Source of the DNA: JAUXFK01 sp034189035
GTDB taxonomy: Bacteria; Desulfobacterota; UBA8473
Assembly: GCA_034189035.1 (NCBI GenBank)
Contig: JAXHVA010000022.1
Span: forward strand, 1-50,580
Reading direction: 5' to 3'
DNA length: 50,580 nucleotides
Shown piece after piece: positions 27,238 through 35,683 of this stretch; position 1 is the first letter of the stretch; every line of letters starts with the position of its first letter. The position numbers and the translations under genes are program-made. The notes under the pieces were generated by a model that ran no database searches, was not told the origin of the DNA, and saw nothing but the letters and a program-made list of their open reading frames with translations.

Positions 27238-27753
27238 ATGCCGGACACCGAGAAATTCAGCCTTCGATCATATTTTTGGATTCTTACGCGATTACTGAGA
27301 GAACCAGGGAGATTTTTTGCCGAATTACCCCAGGAAATCGGACTGAAACACTCTATAAGTTTCCTGCTTGTTTCCAGTCTCTTTTTTACTGCTGCCAGTC
27401 TTTGGAGTAATACATACTTCAGCCCTGTCTCTACGGGCATTATATTCTTTGTCAATGCAATGGGTATGGTCTTTATTGCAGCAGGGTTTGGTTACATTGT
27501 GATGACCATGACCATAAAAAGATCTGTGACATTCGCCAGGTTCTTCAGTGTATACGCCTTCTCTTCAGGTATAACCCTTCTTGTTTCCTGGGTCCCGTTC
27601 TTTATCTGGCTCACAGAACCCTGGAAATGGTGGCTTATAGGGACAGGCATGATGAAGTGCTGCGGGTTTCGATTAAGACAGGCCGCCTTGGTCATTGGGG
27701 TGTCCATATGCTTGATGTTCTTACTTTTTTTGTCTCTGTTACCAATATTATAA
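27238..27753 (+). CDS. Yip1-like integral membrane protein
   Basis: A 171-residue protein with about five hydrophobic segments. It begins with an amphipathic stretch (LTRLLREPGRFFAELP) followed by TM segments, as in bacterial YIP1-family proteins, whose function is poorly defined. AAGGGGG precedes the start. It ends 90 bases before the receiver-CBS gene. Family assignment rests on general pattern only. Confidence 0.65.
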   Translation: MPDTEKFSLRSYFWILTRLLREPGRFFAELPQEIGLKHSISFLLVSSLFFTAASLWSNTYFSPVSTGIIFFVNAMGMVFIAAGFGYIVMTMTIKRSVTFARFFSVYAFSSGITLLVSWVPFFIWLTEPWKWWLIGTGMMKCCGFRLRQAALVIGVSICLMFLLFLSLLPIL

Positions 27754-27843
27754 AATATCTCGTCGTGCTTCCCCACATTAGTGGAGTTGTTTTGGACAGA
27801 AATGAAAAAACTCACCTTATCAGCCTGAAAGGAGGGCCATAAA

Positions 27844-28749
27844 ATGAGTGAAAAGATAAAGGTCCTGATGGTGGACGACGAAGAGCGATTTCGCGCCACA
27901 AACAGGAAGATTCTGAAAAAGAGAGGATTCGAGACGATTGTGGCTGCCAGCGGTGAAGAAGCTATTGAAAGGATGGAAGAGAATCCCGATGTGGTAATCC
28001 TCGATATCAAGATGCCGGGGATGGATGGTCACCAGGCTCTCAAAGAGATGAAAAGAATTTCTCCTGAAACCCCTGTGATCATGCTTACAGGACATGGTAC
28101 GAGAACATCTGCCAGGCAGGCCCTCACTGAGGACGCTTTCGATTACCTCAACAAACCCTGCGATATCGATCTTCTGATATCCAGGATCATGGATGCATAC
28201 AGACACAAGAAAAAGGAGAGACCTCTTGAAGAAAACAAAGTCAGAGATGTTATGATTCCAGTCGAAGACTACACTATCCTGGATCCGGAATCAACTATCG
28301 AAAATGCCTTCAATAGATTGAAGGAGTCCTTTGAATCAAGGATGTCCACCAGCCGGATCATGGAGACCGGACACAGGTCACTCCTGGTGATAGGCCATGA
28401 TGGTAAGATGCAGGGTATCCTCACCATTGCCGATTTACTTCGTGGGATAATGCCCGCGTACCTCAGTGTCCCCAAACCCTCTATGGCTGACAGCGTGCAG
28501 TATTCACCCATGTTTTGGGCAGGTATGTTTAAAAGACAGGTGAGGGAACTGGCCAAAAAGAAGATAAAGGAGGTCATGTCTCCTGCGCCCTGGATCATCG
28601 ATGAAGACTCAAACCTCATGGAGGCTGCCTATACCATGGTGAAAAATCAAATAAGACGGCTAGCAGTCATCAGAGATGGTAAAGTCGTGGGTGTGATTCG
28701 AGAGCAGGATCTCTTCTTTGAAATGGAGAGGATTTTGAGGGAGATGTGA
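27844..28749 (+). CDS. Receiver fused to a CBS-domain pair
   Basis: A 301-residue protein. Residues 1-122 are a receiver with Asp11/Asp12, phosphoacceptor Asp54, Thr in MLTGHG and Lys in YLNKPCDI. Residues 135-298 hold two CBS motifs: VRDVM...GILTIADLL and IKEVMSP...VVGVIREQDLF. They are separated by about 50 residues containing an aromatic FWAGMFK patch. The CBS part has the same layout as the stand-alone CBS protein at 585, so the two are probably paralogous. It may couple phosphorylation state with adenine-nucleotide sensing. AAAGGAGG precedes the start. It closes the transporter-4 operon. Confidence 0.9.
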   Translation: MSEKIKVLMVDDEERFRATNRKILKKRGFETIVAASGEEAIERMEENPDVVILDIKMPGMDGHQALKEMKRISPETPVIMLTGHGTRTSARQALTEDAFDYLNKPCDIDLLISRIMDAYRHKKKERPLEENKVRDVMIPVEDYTILDPESTIENAFNRLKESFESRMSTSRIMETGHRSLLVIGHDGKMQGILTIADLLRGIMPAYLSVPKPSMADSVQYSPMFWAGMFKRQVRELAKKKIKEVMSPAPWIIDEDSNLMEAAYTMVKNQIRRLAVIRDGKVVGVIREQDLFFEMERILREM

Positions 28750-28847
28750 ACAGCTTTTTATCATCGCTGCAGTCAATAATGACTTGCCTTCACAGATAAG
28801 CAAGAGGTGCTCGGCACAAAAAAAACACAGGGTATTTATATTTCGAT

Positions 28848-30122
28848 GGTACTGTCAAGTTTTTTGTGCAGATTTTTAATTTCCAATACTTTAAGGAGGG
28901 ACAGGTTCATACGCACTTTCTAATAGGGTTTGATCTCCAATGCAATTCCATCTAAAAGCTGATAAAAGCTGTAGAGTATAGCAGGGGTTCTCTCCGGCAA
29001 CTATCTCCATAGGTTTCGTTCTGCGCTTGAATTCCTTGTTAAGACGTTCAATGATGTTTGTAGTTCTCAAAGAGACCATTCTTCCTCAGGACAGATAAAA
29101 AACGTCAGACACGCCTTTATAGGGTTATCCAGGTACTTGACGGCAGAAGGGAGGTCTTGCTGCCATCTTTGTTTAAACAGGTCAAAGAACCCTATAACTT
29201 TCTTTTTTGAGGAGGCATAGAAAATGGATCTCATATCATCAGGCGCAGCTTTTTCAAGTTCTTAGGAACCTTGGCCAGGACATTTCGGGCCACATGGATC
29301 TGGCATCTTTGGACTTTGGCTTTTGGAAACTCTTCCCTCAGATCTTTGAAAGACTCTCGCCAGGGAGATGCCGATTCCTTATCTCCTGCCTGGAAACCTA
29401 AATCCAGTTTTTGTCCTGTTTCGGTAAATCCGATAGCCACCAGCACAGGAACTTTCTCTATGCTACCATCTACGGGCATTTCAAAGTTAACATTCAATAA
29501 TATGTATCTGATTCTTTCCTCGGACAGATCACGAGATCTCTATTTTTCTACGGCCTCTATCAACTCTTTATTGGCATTGCTGACCTCCGTTGGAGATATC
29601 TTCAGGCTTATCAGCCTTTTAGAGATACCTGATAAGGTACGGGAGTTAATCCCCCTCAAAAAGAAAAAACTTAAATCTTGTTGAAGCTCATTCTCATAGT
29701 GCTTGCTTCAGGGGAGCACCTGGATCTCAAACTCTCCCTTCCGGTCCCCCGACACTTCAACCTGTACTTCTCCAATCCCTTTCAATATGAAGTTGCAAGC
29801 ATAGGAACCATTGCGATGATTAACATCTCCTTGATCATGTTCATACCTCTTTCGCCCAAAAAAATGGGTAAGCTCCATATCCATCAGCTTGGACTGATAT
29901 GAACCAATGCTCTCTTTGATCTCTATACGAATCATCTTAAAAATATTCTCAGGCTGCTCCTGAATATCCTTGCAAATACTCATTACCTCAGGTACAGTAT
30001 TTTTTTCTTTCACGGGTGCTTCTCCTTTCTTATTAAAAGGTTTCTGATTAAATCCTTTTTTATAGGAAAAGCTCCCTTTTTTTCTACACTCTCAAAATTT
30101 CCATAAAATATTGCACACTACC
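28848..30122 (-). mobile_element. Decayed IS256-type insertion sequence
   Basis: The 1275-base segment is bounded by related inverted ends: GGTACTGTCAAG at 28848 and, on the other strand, GGTAGTGTGCAA ending at 30122. Matches are imperfect beyond that. The size suits IS256-type elements. It contains the broken transposase below. I saw no matching target-site duplication, so the insertion is old. Confidence 0.6.
28891..30013 (-). pseudogene. IS256-type (mutator-like) transposase, several frameshifts and stops
   Basis: Read on the minus strand, three fragments follow in order. The N-terminal part is at 30013-29708. The central catalytic part is at 29497-29231, with VDGSIEKVPVLVAIG and VQRCQIHVARNVLAKVP. 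The C-terminal part is at 29079-28891, with RTTNIIERLNKEFKRRTKP. These are hallmark IS256 transposase segments. They lie in different frames with stop codons between them, so no full-length transposase can be made. Confidence 0.85.
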
Positions 30123-30230
30123 TATTACGGCCATAATGTGTTTAAAGTGATTGTACTTTGGCCGTGTTGCCAAAAAGGGACTTCGAGACTCGCATCTTCT
30201 GGTATTACCTGCTCAGTCATATTCATATCG

Positions 30231-30336
30231 GCATCCGCTTCACGGAGCACCAATGCCCCGCGGATCAAAGATCCGTTTGTTGGCCTCCGCTACGCTTCAG
30301 CCAACAAGCAGACGAGCGGATGCTCACGAGGCATTG
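30231..30336 (+). ncRNA. Possible structured RNA or folded DNA element
   Basis: Paired segments: GCATCCGCT (30231-30239) with AGCGGATGC (30315-30323) as outer stem; inside it CGGATC/GATCCG with loop AAA (30261-30275), and TTGTTGGC/GCCAACAA (30277-30284/30300-30307). CAATGCC (30251-30257) can also pair with GGCATTG (30330-30336), crossing the outer stem as in a pseudoknot. No good ORF covers it. I cannot name a family. The rest of 30123-30485 holds an ACGGCCA/TGGCCGT inverted pair (30127-30165) and no gene. Confidence 0.35.
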
Positions 30337-30359
30337 ACTCCATCGAATATCTTCCTTTC

Positions 30360-30405
30360 TTTTTTGGATTTTTGCAAAGGGGTTTTAGAGATTTTTCTAA
30401 AATGA
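30360..30405 (+). repeat. Upstream repeat shared with 46007-46052
   Basis: The segment with ATTTTTGCAAA followed by GATTTTTCTAAAAT recurs with the same spacing about 15.6 kb away. Each copy lies upstream of a sigma-54 promoter. Here it also contains the small dyad TTTTAGA/TCTAAAA. It may be an activator site or part of a duplicated locus. Confidence 0.55.
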
Positions 30406-30485
30406 TAAAGGACTAAAAGGTTCCAAAAAGAGATCGTAGTCAGCAACCTGCTGAAATTGCCCAATTTATGCAAATTGTAATTAAA

Positions 30486-30501
30486 TGGCACATTCCATGC
30501 A
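30486..30501 (+). promoter_or_regulatory. Sigma-54 promoter of the STAS-glgC operon
   Basis: TGGCACATTCCATGCA has a full TGGCAC -24 element, and GG (30487-30488) and GC (30499-30500) are exactly 10 bases apart. It lies about 60 bases before the STAS gene start. Confidence 0.75.
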
Positions 30502-30559
30502 TTTTTGAAGAATATAACGAAGAAAGGGCAGACAAAAATCTTAAAAAAGGGGGACAGAA

Positions 30560-30916
30560 ATGATATGTATATCGGAGGGACAAAGCAAGATAAGAGTAGA
30601 TTTTTCGGGAAATATGAACCGAAAAAATATCCTTTCTATCAGGGATACTATCCTGAATGCCGTTCATCCTGAAATAAGGAAAATAGAATTTCATTTTGAT
30701 GATGTAAGGCAGATGGATGCACCTGCAATGGCAATGATAGTAATTATTGTTAAATACCTGCAAAGCAGAAAAATTTCATCAAGGGTAAGTGGCTTAACCG
30801 GAGATTCCAAGGATTTGGCAACCGTTTTGGGATTGCATCATCTAGCAGAAGTTGAGGGAAAGATTAAAAACTCAATATCCCGCAGGAGAATTAAAGAAAG
30901 GAGAATTCAGTTATGA
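30560..30916 (+). CDS. STAS-domain protein (anti-sigma-antagonist-like)
   Basis: A 118-residue protein with the STAS pattern: a GNMNRKNIL loop, alternating beta/alpha elements, an FDDVRQMDAPAMA segment where antagonists have DSSG, and a VSGLTGDSK strand-loop. The phosphorylatable Ser of classic antagonists is replaced in DAPA, so regulation by phosphorylation at that site is unlikely. The last 15 residues are Arg-rich. The stop overlaps the glgC start (ATGA), so the two are translationally coupled. A decayed second copy of its C-terminal half lies at 46342-46447. Confidence 0.75.
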   Translation: MICISEGQSKIRVDFSGNMNRKNILSIRDTILNAVHPEIRKIEFHFDDVRQMDAPAMAMIVIIVKYLQSRKISSRVSGLTGDSKDLATVLGLHHLAEVEGKIKNSISRRRIKERRIQL

Positions 30917-32199
30917 ATGATATCTTGGCGATGATAATGGCGGGTGGCAGTGGGGAACGCCTTTATCCCCTGACAAAGGACAGGGCAAAACCTGCAGTGC
31001 CGTTTGGAGGTATATATCGTTTGGTCGACTTTACCTTAAACAATTGCATCAATTCAGGCTTAAGGAAGATCGTGATACTAACTCAATACAAGTCACTCTC
31101 CTTAGAACGGCATCTGAGGTTAGGATGGAACATATTCGATTATGAACTGGACGAATATATCTTTTCTATCCCTCCTCAGATGAGAACCAATGGAGATTGG
31201 TATAAAGGAACCGCGGACAGTATTTACCAGAACCTCTATTTTGCAGACATGGCTAATATAAGGTATCTTTTTATCCTCTCTGCAGATCATGTATACAAGA
31301 TGGACTACTCCAAGATGTTTGACTTTCATAAAGAGAAAGGCGCTGATGCTACAGTTGCCTCAATAGAGATAAAAAAGAGTATGGCTTCTCGATTCGGGAT
31401 CATGAAGGTGGATAGACAGGAAAGAATCATCGGCTTTGAAGAGAAACCCTGGAATGTAGATTCTTCACCCAGTGGGAATGGAGACCTTCTGGCCAACATG
31501 GGAGTTTATATCTTCAATAGAAATATATTGAAGACGTTCCTGGAGGAGGATGCCCACGCAAAGACAGATCACGACTTTGGCAAGAATATTATTCCTGAGA
31601 TGATCCGTAAGGGGAAAGTCTTCTCATATAACTTTCAGGATAAGAACAAAAAGAAGCCCAAATATTGGAGGGATGTGGGAACCATTGAAGCCTATTATAA
31701 TGCAAATATGGACTTGGTATCACCCAATTCCCAGTTCGATCTCTATGATATGCAGTGGCCAATACGGACATATCAGGGCCAGTATCCACCTGCCAGGACT
31801 GTATTTGCAAAGGAGTATCCTGGGCGGAGGTTAGGCATATGCCTCGATTCAATTCTTTCCGGCGGATGTATTATCAGCGGAGGGAGGGTTCAACACTCGG
31901 TTCTCTCTCCTCATGTTCGCATAAACAGCTATTCTACAGTTGTAGATTCAATACTGATGGAAGGTGTTCATGTAGGACGTGATTGCAGGATCAGAAGGGC
32001 TATTATCGATAAGGATATAAACATACCACCGGGCACAGAGATCGGATATGATCCGGAAGAGGACATGAAACGTTTTTTTGTCAGCAATTCTGGAATTGTC
32101 GTTATCGCCAAAGGCATGGAAATTTCATATCCGAGGCATGAGCCCTCAAAGGTTGTGGATTTTGATTGCGCTAATTTGCGGGGAGTAGCAAACTTGTAA
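30913..32199 (+). CDS. glgC: Glucose-1-phosphate adenylyltransferase
   Basis: Makes ADP-glucose from ATP and glucose-1-phosphate, the committed step of bacterial glycogen synthesis. The 428-residue length is normal. Visible motifs are MAGGSGERLYPLT (nucleotide loop), KPAVPFGGIYRLVDF, the catalytic-region SADHVYKMDY, FEEKP, YWRDVGTIEAYY, and a C-terminal left-handed beta-helix with hexapeptide-like repeats. It overlaps the STAS gene by four bases and shares its sigma-54 promoter. No other glycogen genes are in the window, so a role in reserve storage under stress is inferred. Confidence 0.93.
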   Translation: MNDILAMIMAGGSGERLYPLTKDRAKPAVPFGGIYRLVDFTLNNCINSGLRKIVILTQYKSLSLERHLRLGWNIFDYELDEYIFSIPPQMRTNGDWYKGTADSIYQNLYFADMANIRYLFILSADHVYKMDYSKMFDFHKEKGADATVASIEIKKSMASRFGIMKVDRQERIIGFEEKPWNVDSSPSGNGDLLANMGVYIFNRNILKTFLEEDAHAKTDHDFGKNIIPEMIRKGKVFSYNFQDKNKKKPKYWRDVGTIEAYYNANMDLVSPNSQFDLYDMQWPIRTYQGQYPPARTVFAKEYPGRRLGICLDSILSGGCIISGGRVQHSVLSPHVRINSYSTVVDSILMEGVHVGRDCRIRRAIIDKDINIPPGTEIGYDPEEDMKRFFVSNSGIVVIAKGMEISYPRHEPSKVVDFDCANLRGVANL

Positions 32200-32310
32200 A
32201 TTAAAGACATTTCTGACCCTTATTAAATGTTTCTACCTGTCTATCAGAACCTTATTTATATAAATCAGGTCAGGATAGAGTCTTAAAAACCATTAAAAAA
32301 GGAGGATATT

Positions 32311-32523
32311 ATGGCAGGGTCGACTTACAAAATTATTGAATTGGTTGGAACGAGTGAAACTTCATGGGAGGAAGCTGCAAAGAGGGCAATTGAAACAGCT
32401 GGTAAAAGCCTAAGGGATCTGAGAGTTGCAGAGATAACACGACACGACGTTACGATAGAAAAGGGAAAAATAACGAGTTTTCGAGTCCGGTTGAATGTCT
32501 CATTCAAATATGAAGAAGAGTAA
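32311..32523 (+). CDS. Dodecin-family flavin-binding protein
   Basis: A 70-residue protein with the dodecin pattern KIIELVGTSETSWEEAAKRAIETA, a beta strand RVAEITRHDVTIEKGKI and a final VRLNVSFKYE strand. Dodecins form dodecameric shells that store flavins, and the Trp in SWEEA is the typical flavin-stacking residue. AAAAAGGAGG gives a strong ribosome site. A hairpin terminator follows. Confidence 0.92.
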   Translation: MAGSTYKIIELVGTSETSWEEAAKRAIETAGKSLRDLRVAEITRHDVTIEKGKITSFRVRLNVSFKYEEE

Positions 32524-32539
32524 CCAGGGGAGTTGGAAA

Positions 32540-32573
32540 AAGAGGGGCTGGTATTTGATTTCCGGTTCCTCTT
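32540..32573 (+). terminator. Hairpin terminator after the dodecin gene
   Basis: AAGAGGGGCTGG (32540-32551) and CCGGTTCCTCTT (32562-32573) form a 12-bp RNA stem using three G-U pairs, with a 10-base loop. A moderately T-rich stretch follows, not a pure T-run. Confidence 0.55.
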
Positions 32574-32627
32574 GTAATCTTTCTTCTTTATTCAAGACAC
32601 TCTTTAAAAAAATAAGACATTGTTCTA

Positions 32628-33476
32628 ATGACGAATGAAATAGAAGGCCTTAATAAAGGATTTCGCTTATTTCTGTTCATATCAGTGCTTGTACTTCCAA
32701 TAAGTATAGCCACTATCCGCTATTTAACCGGGTCTGAATATGCCCTTTCTCTGTTTTATCTTCTTCCAATCTGTACGGGAACATGGTTCATAGGAAAACG
32801 CGCAGGTATATTCCTTTCTTTTTTCAGTGCAACCACATGGCTTTTAGCCGATTTGATGCTCCTCCATGAATATTCTCGTTCATTTATTCCTTTCGTCAAT
32901 GAAACGTTCAGGTTGATCGTCTTTTTAATCCTAACCATGGTCCTTTCCAGATTAAAAGTCCTCCTTGAAAATGAAAAAGGCCTTGCAAGAAAGGATTTCT
33001 TAACAGGAATAGCAAACAGGAGGAGATTCTTTGAATTGACGGATATCGAAATACAAAGGGCCAATAGGTATAATACCCCACTTACCGTCATCTATTTGGA
33101 TCTTGATAATTTTAAAGGTGTAAACGACAAGTTTGGACATAAAACGGGCGATACTCTTTTATGTGAAGTGGCTAAAACTATTTCGAAAAATATCCGCTCA
33201 ATAGATACGGTTGCCAGACTCGGAGGAGATGAATTCGTAGTTCTCCTGCCTGAAACCAAAGCAAAACCGGCTGAGTTTGTGAGCCGTAAAATTCATAATG
33301 AGCTCCTTAAGGTGATGAAATCAAATGGTTGGCCAGTAACATTAAGTATTGGCGTTGCAACTTATAATAAAATAAGAGGTACTGTTGACGAGATCATGAA
33401 AGAGGCTGATACGCTCATGTATTCTGTTAAACTGAACGGCAAAAACATGATCAAACATCAGATATTGGAAAATTAG
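32628..33476 (+). CDS. Membrane-anchored diguanylate cyclase
   Basis: A 282-residue protein with about four N-terminal TM segments (15-110) and a C-terminal GGDEF domain. The active-site GGDEF is intact at 199-203. RSID, five residues before it, is a product-inhibition I-site (RxxD). Substrate-binding features DLDNFKGVND and FLTGIANRR are present. It should make cyclic-di-GMP from GTP. There is no EAL domain. The start has no clear Shine-Dalgarno sequence. It lies between dodecin and a sigma-54 activator. Confidence 0.92.
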   Translation: MTNEIEGLNKGFRLFLFISVLVLPISIATIRYLTGSEYALSLFYLLPICTGTWFIGKRAGIFLSFFSATTWLLADLMLLHEYSRSFIPFVNETFRLIVFLILTMVLSRLKVLLENEKGLARKDFLTGIANRRRFFELTDIEIQRANRYNTPLTVIYLDLDNFKGVNDKFGHKTGDTLLCEVAKTISKNIRSIDTVARLGGDEFVVLLPETKAKPAEFVSRKIHNELLKVMKSNGWPVTLSIGVATYNKIRGTVDEIMKEADTLMYSVKLNGKNMIKHQILEN

Positions 33477-33562
33477 TTCCTTGCTCTCAGGGCTGGGTCA
33501 ATTCCATATCCCTTTTATATGATAAAGACTCCTCAGAACTGCATTTGATTCGGCTTGAAAAT

Positions 33563-33582
33563 GTTTACCACTTCTGGTAAAC
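33563..33582. promoter_or_regulatory. Perfect 8-bp dyad upstream of the NtrC-type gene
   Basis: GTTTACCA (33563-33570) and TGGTAAAC (33575-33582) are separated by CTTC. It could be an operator or a short hairpin after the cyclase gene; no T-run follows. Confidence 0.4.
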
Positions 33583-33698
33583 TTACTGCTACCTTAAATA
33601 AAGCGCGTATCTTCCCTGCCGTGTAAAGGATAAATAGTTAAGAGGGCTAATACGGATTTTTTGATTGTGTTACCTGCAGAAAAGAAAAGAGACCAAAG

Positions 33699-35084
33699 AT
33701 GATCCCATATTCCCTCTATATCGTTGATGATGAAGAGTCTGTAAGGGATGGATTGACCATGGCCCTGGAGACAAGATGCCAGGTCAGAGCCTTTGTTACA
33801 GGAGAGGACGCGATTGATGCCATAAGAGAAAACCCTCCGGATATGGTTCTTCTTGATATTGGACTGCCGGGTATGAATGGAGTCGAAGTTCTCTCAAAGA
33901 TCAAAGAGCTTCATCCTGATATGCCGGTTATCATGATAACCGCGTATGAGGATGTCAACACAGTCATCTCAGCCATGAAGCTTGGCGCTTACGATTATGT
34001 GATCAAGCCTATTCATATGGATGGCCTGGATGTAACCATTTACAATGCCTTACAAACAATACGACTGAGGAAAGAGGTCCAGATACTCCAGGAAAAATAC
34101 GTGCGCGAGAATCATCCCTGTTTTATCGGAGAAAGCAATGCGATCCAGGACGTAATGGAGTTTATCGATACAGTGGCCAAGAGCCCTGACACGCCGATTC
34201 TGATCTTTGGAGAAACCGGTACCGGAAAAGAAATGATTGCCCATTCTATCCATTATAGAAGCCCGAATTTTAAGGGTACCATGGTGAGTGTAAATTGTGC
34301 CGCTATTCCCAAAGAACTCATCGAAAGCGAACTTTTTGGTTATGAGAAAGGAGCCTTCAGCGGGGCAAATGTGTCGGGGAAGAGAGGTCTGATCGAAGAG
34401 TCGGTAAATGGTACGCTCTTTTTAGATGAGGTGGCCGACTTATCTCTGGAAGCCCAGGCAAAGCTTCTTCGATTTCTTGACGATGGTGAGTTTTATAAAG
34501 TAGGCGGTACAAGGAAATTAAAGATCAAAACGAGAGTGATCTCCGCAACCAATAAAAATTTAGAGGGTATGGTTGAAAAGAAGACTTTTAGAAAGGATCT
34601 TTACTTCCGTTTATGTGTAGTGAAAGTGACCTTGCCTTCATTGAATGAGCGTCACGAAGATATAATTCCCCTTGCCAAATACTTCCTGAATGAATTTAAT
34701 AAAAAGTTTAAAAAGAAATTCAAAGGGATTTCCAAAGAAGCTCAGATAGGCTTACTAGGACACTATTGGATGGGTAATGTTCGAGAATTAAAGAACATTA
34801 TTGAAAGGGGTTCCCTCATCGGTCAGGGACCGCAACTGAAACTTGAGGATATTGGGATGGATAAGAGTGAAGGTGAACGAAAGGAACAAAACGAGCATGA
34901 TTATTGTTTCCCAAAGATTCCTTCAACAGGCGTTGACCTTCTTTCTATCCAGAATTCACTTGAGAAGGCCTATATCAAAGAGGCTCTTAAAATGGCCAGC
35001 GGTAATGAGAGTAAAGCTGCAAGACTCCTCAATATAAATCACCACACCTTCCGTTACCGTAGAAGAAAATTACAGATCGATTAA
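33699..35084 (+). CDS. NtrC-family sigma-54-dependent response regulator
   Basis: A 461-residue protein: receiver (1-120; Asp10/Asp11, Asp53, Lys in YVIKPIH), AAA+ domain (about 140-375) with Walker A GETGTGKE, Walker B TLFLDEVAD and the arginine-finger region FRKDLYFRLCV, and a Fis-type helix-turn-helix (SKAARLLNINHHTFRYR). The sigma-54 contact loop at 218-223 reads GAFSGA instead of GAFTGA, a conservative Thr to Ser change at a normally invariant position. No kinase gene is adjacent. It is a candidate activator of the four sigma-54 promoters in the window. Confidence 0.92.
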   Translation: MIPYSLYIVDDEESVRDGLTMALETRCQVRAFVTGEDAIDAIRENPPDMVLLDIGLPGMNGVEVLSKIKELHPDMPVIMITAYEDVNTVISAMKLGAYDYVIKPIHMDGLDVTIYNALQTIRLRKEVQILQEKYVRENHPCFIGESNAIQDVMEFIDTVAKSPDTPILIFGETGTGKEMIAHSIHYRSPNFKGTMVSVNCAAIPKELIESELFGYEKGAFSGANVSGKRGLIEESVNGTLFLDEVADLSLEAQAKLLRFLDDGEFYKVGGTRKLKIKTRVISATNKNLEGMVEKKTFRKDLYFRLCVVKVTLPSLNERHEDIIPLAKYFLNEFNKKFKKKFKGISKEAQIGLLGHYWMGNVRELKNIIERGSLIGQGPQLKLEDIGMDKSEGERKEQNEHDYCFPKIPSTGVDLLSIQNSLEKAYIKEALKMASGNESKAARLLNINHHTFRYRRRKLQID

Positions 35085-35179
35085 TAAACTCCTTACACTT
35101 TGGCGGTGTTCTCTGTTTTGCAGAGTTAAAATAAAACGTATAAAAGATATTGAGAATTTTAGAAGAGGAGGAATTTCTT

Positions 35180-35620
35180 ATGGAAGCCGGAGTGGATAAA
35201 ATAGAGATATGTTTAATGGAGCCTACGGATATTGACTCGATCTTGGTTATTGACAGAAACATAAGTGGATTGGAACGGGCGATCACTTACGGTATCGACC
35301 AGGTTATCGGTGGACAATTCAATCTCAGTTTTATAGCTAAAGTAAATGATAAGGTTGTCGGTTTTGTCCTCGCATCATTGATGTACGTCCCTGAAAAGAC
35401 TGCGGAGGTATGCGTCATTCAAACCATAGGTGTTGATCCAAGATATCAGCGAAAAGGAATCGCCACTCAATTGATTGATGCGGTATCGAAGACTGCCCAT
35501 GACAAAGACATTAAGACAATCCGCGTGATGATCGATAGAAATGACAAACAGCTTCAGGGGTTCTTTCAACATCTCGGGTTCCAGGAAGGAAGAATTGTCA
35601 ATTACACTAAGGATTTATGA
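35180..35620 (+). CDS. GNAT-family N-acetyltransferase
   Basis: A 146-residue protein with the GNAT core: VCVIQTIGVDPRYQRKGIATQLI holds the acetyl-CoA pyrophosphate loop (Q/R-x-x-G-x-A), and FFQHLGFQEGR is motif B. The acceptor is unknown. I start at ATG 35180, with GAGGAGG upstream; a TTG at 35150 would put that site inside the gene. It stands between the NtrC-type activator and a small SAP-like gene. Confidence 0.85.
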   Translation: MEAGVDKIEICLMEPTDIDSILVIDRNISGLERAITYGIDQVIGGQFNLSFIAKVNDKVVGFVLASLMYVPEKTAEVCVIQTIGVDPRYQRKGIATQLIDAVSKTAHDKDIKTIRVMIDRNDKQLQGFFQHLGFQEGRIVNYTKDL

Positions 35621-35683
35621 AGTGCAACATGTATTAATCTTTTCACAATAGCATGATATACAATACAATGAGGAGAGTAGAAA

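Noticed and set aside
30277..30307. Integron attC site
   Set aside because: The GTTGGC/GCCAAC pair is in the wrong order for the attC core sites, and no integrase or cassette array is present.
30111..30416. ORFs across the structured segment
   Set aside because: Two overlapping frames run through inverted repeats without ribosome sites or recognisable protein pattern.
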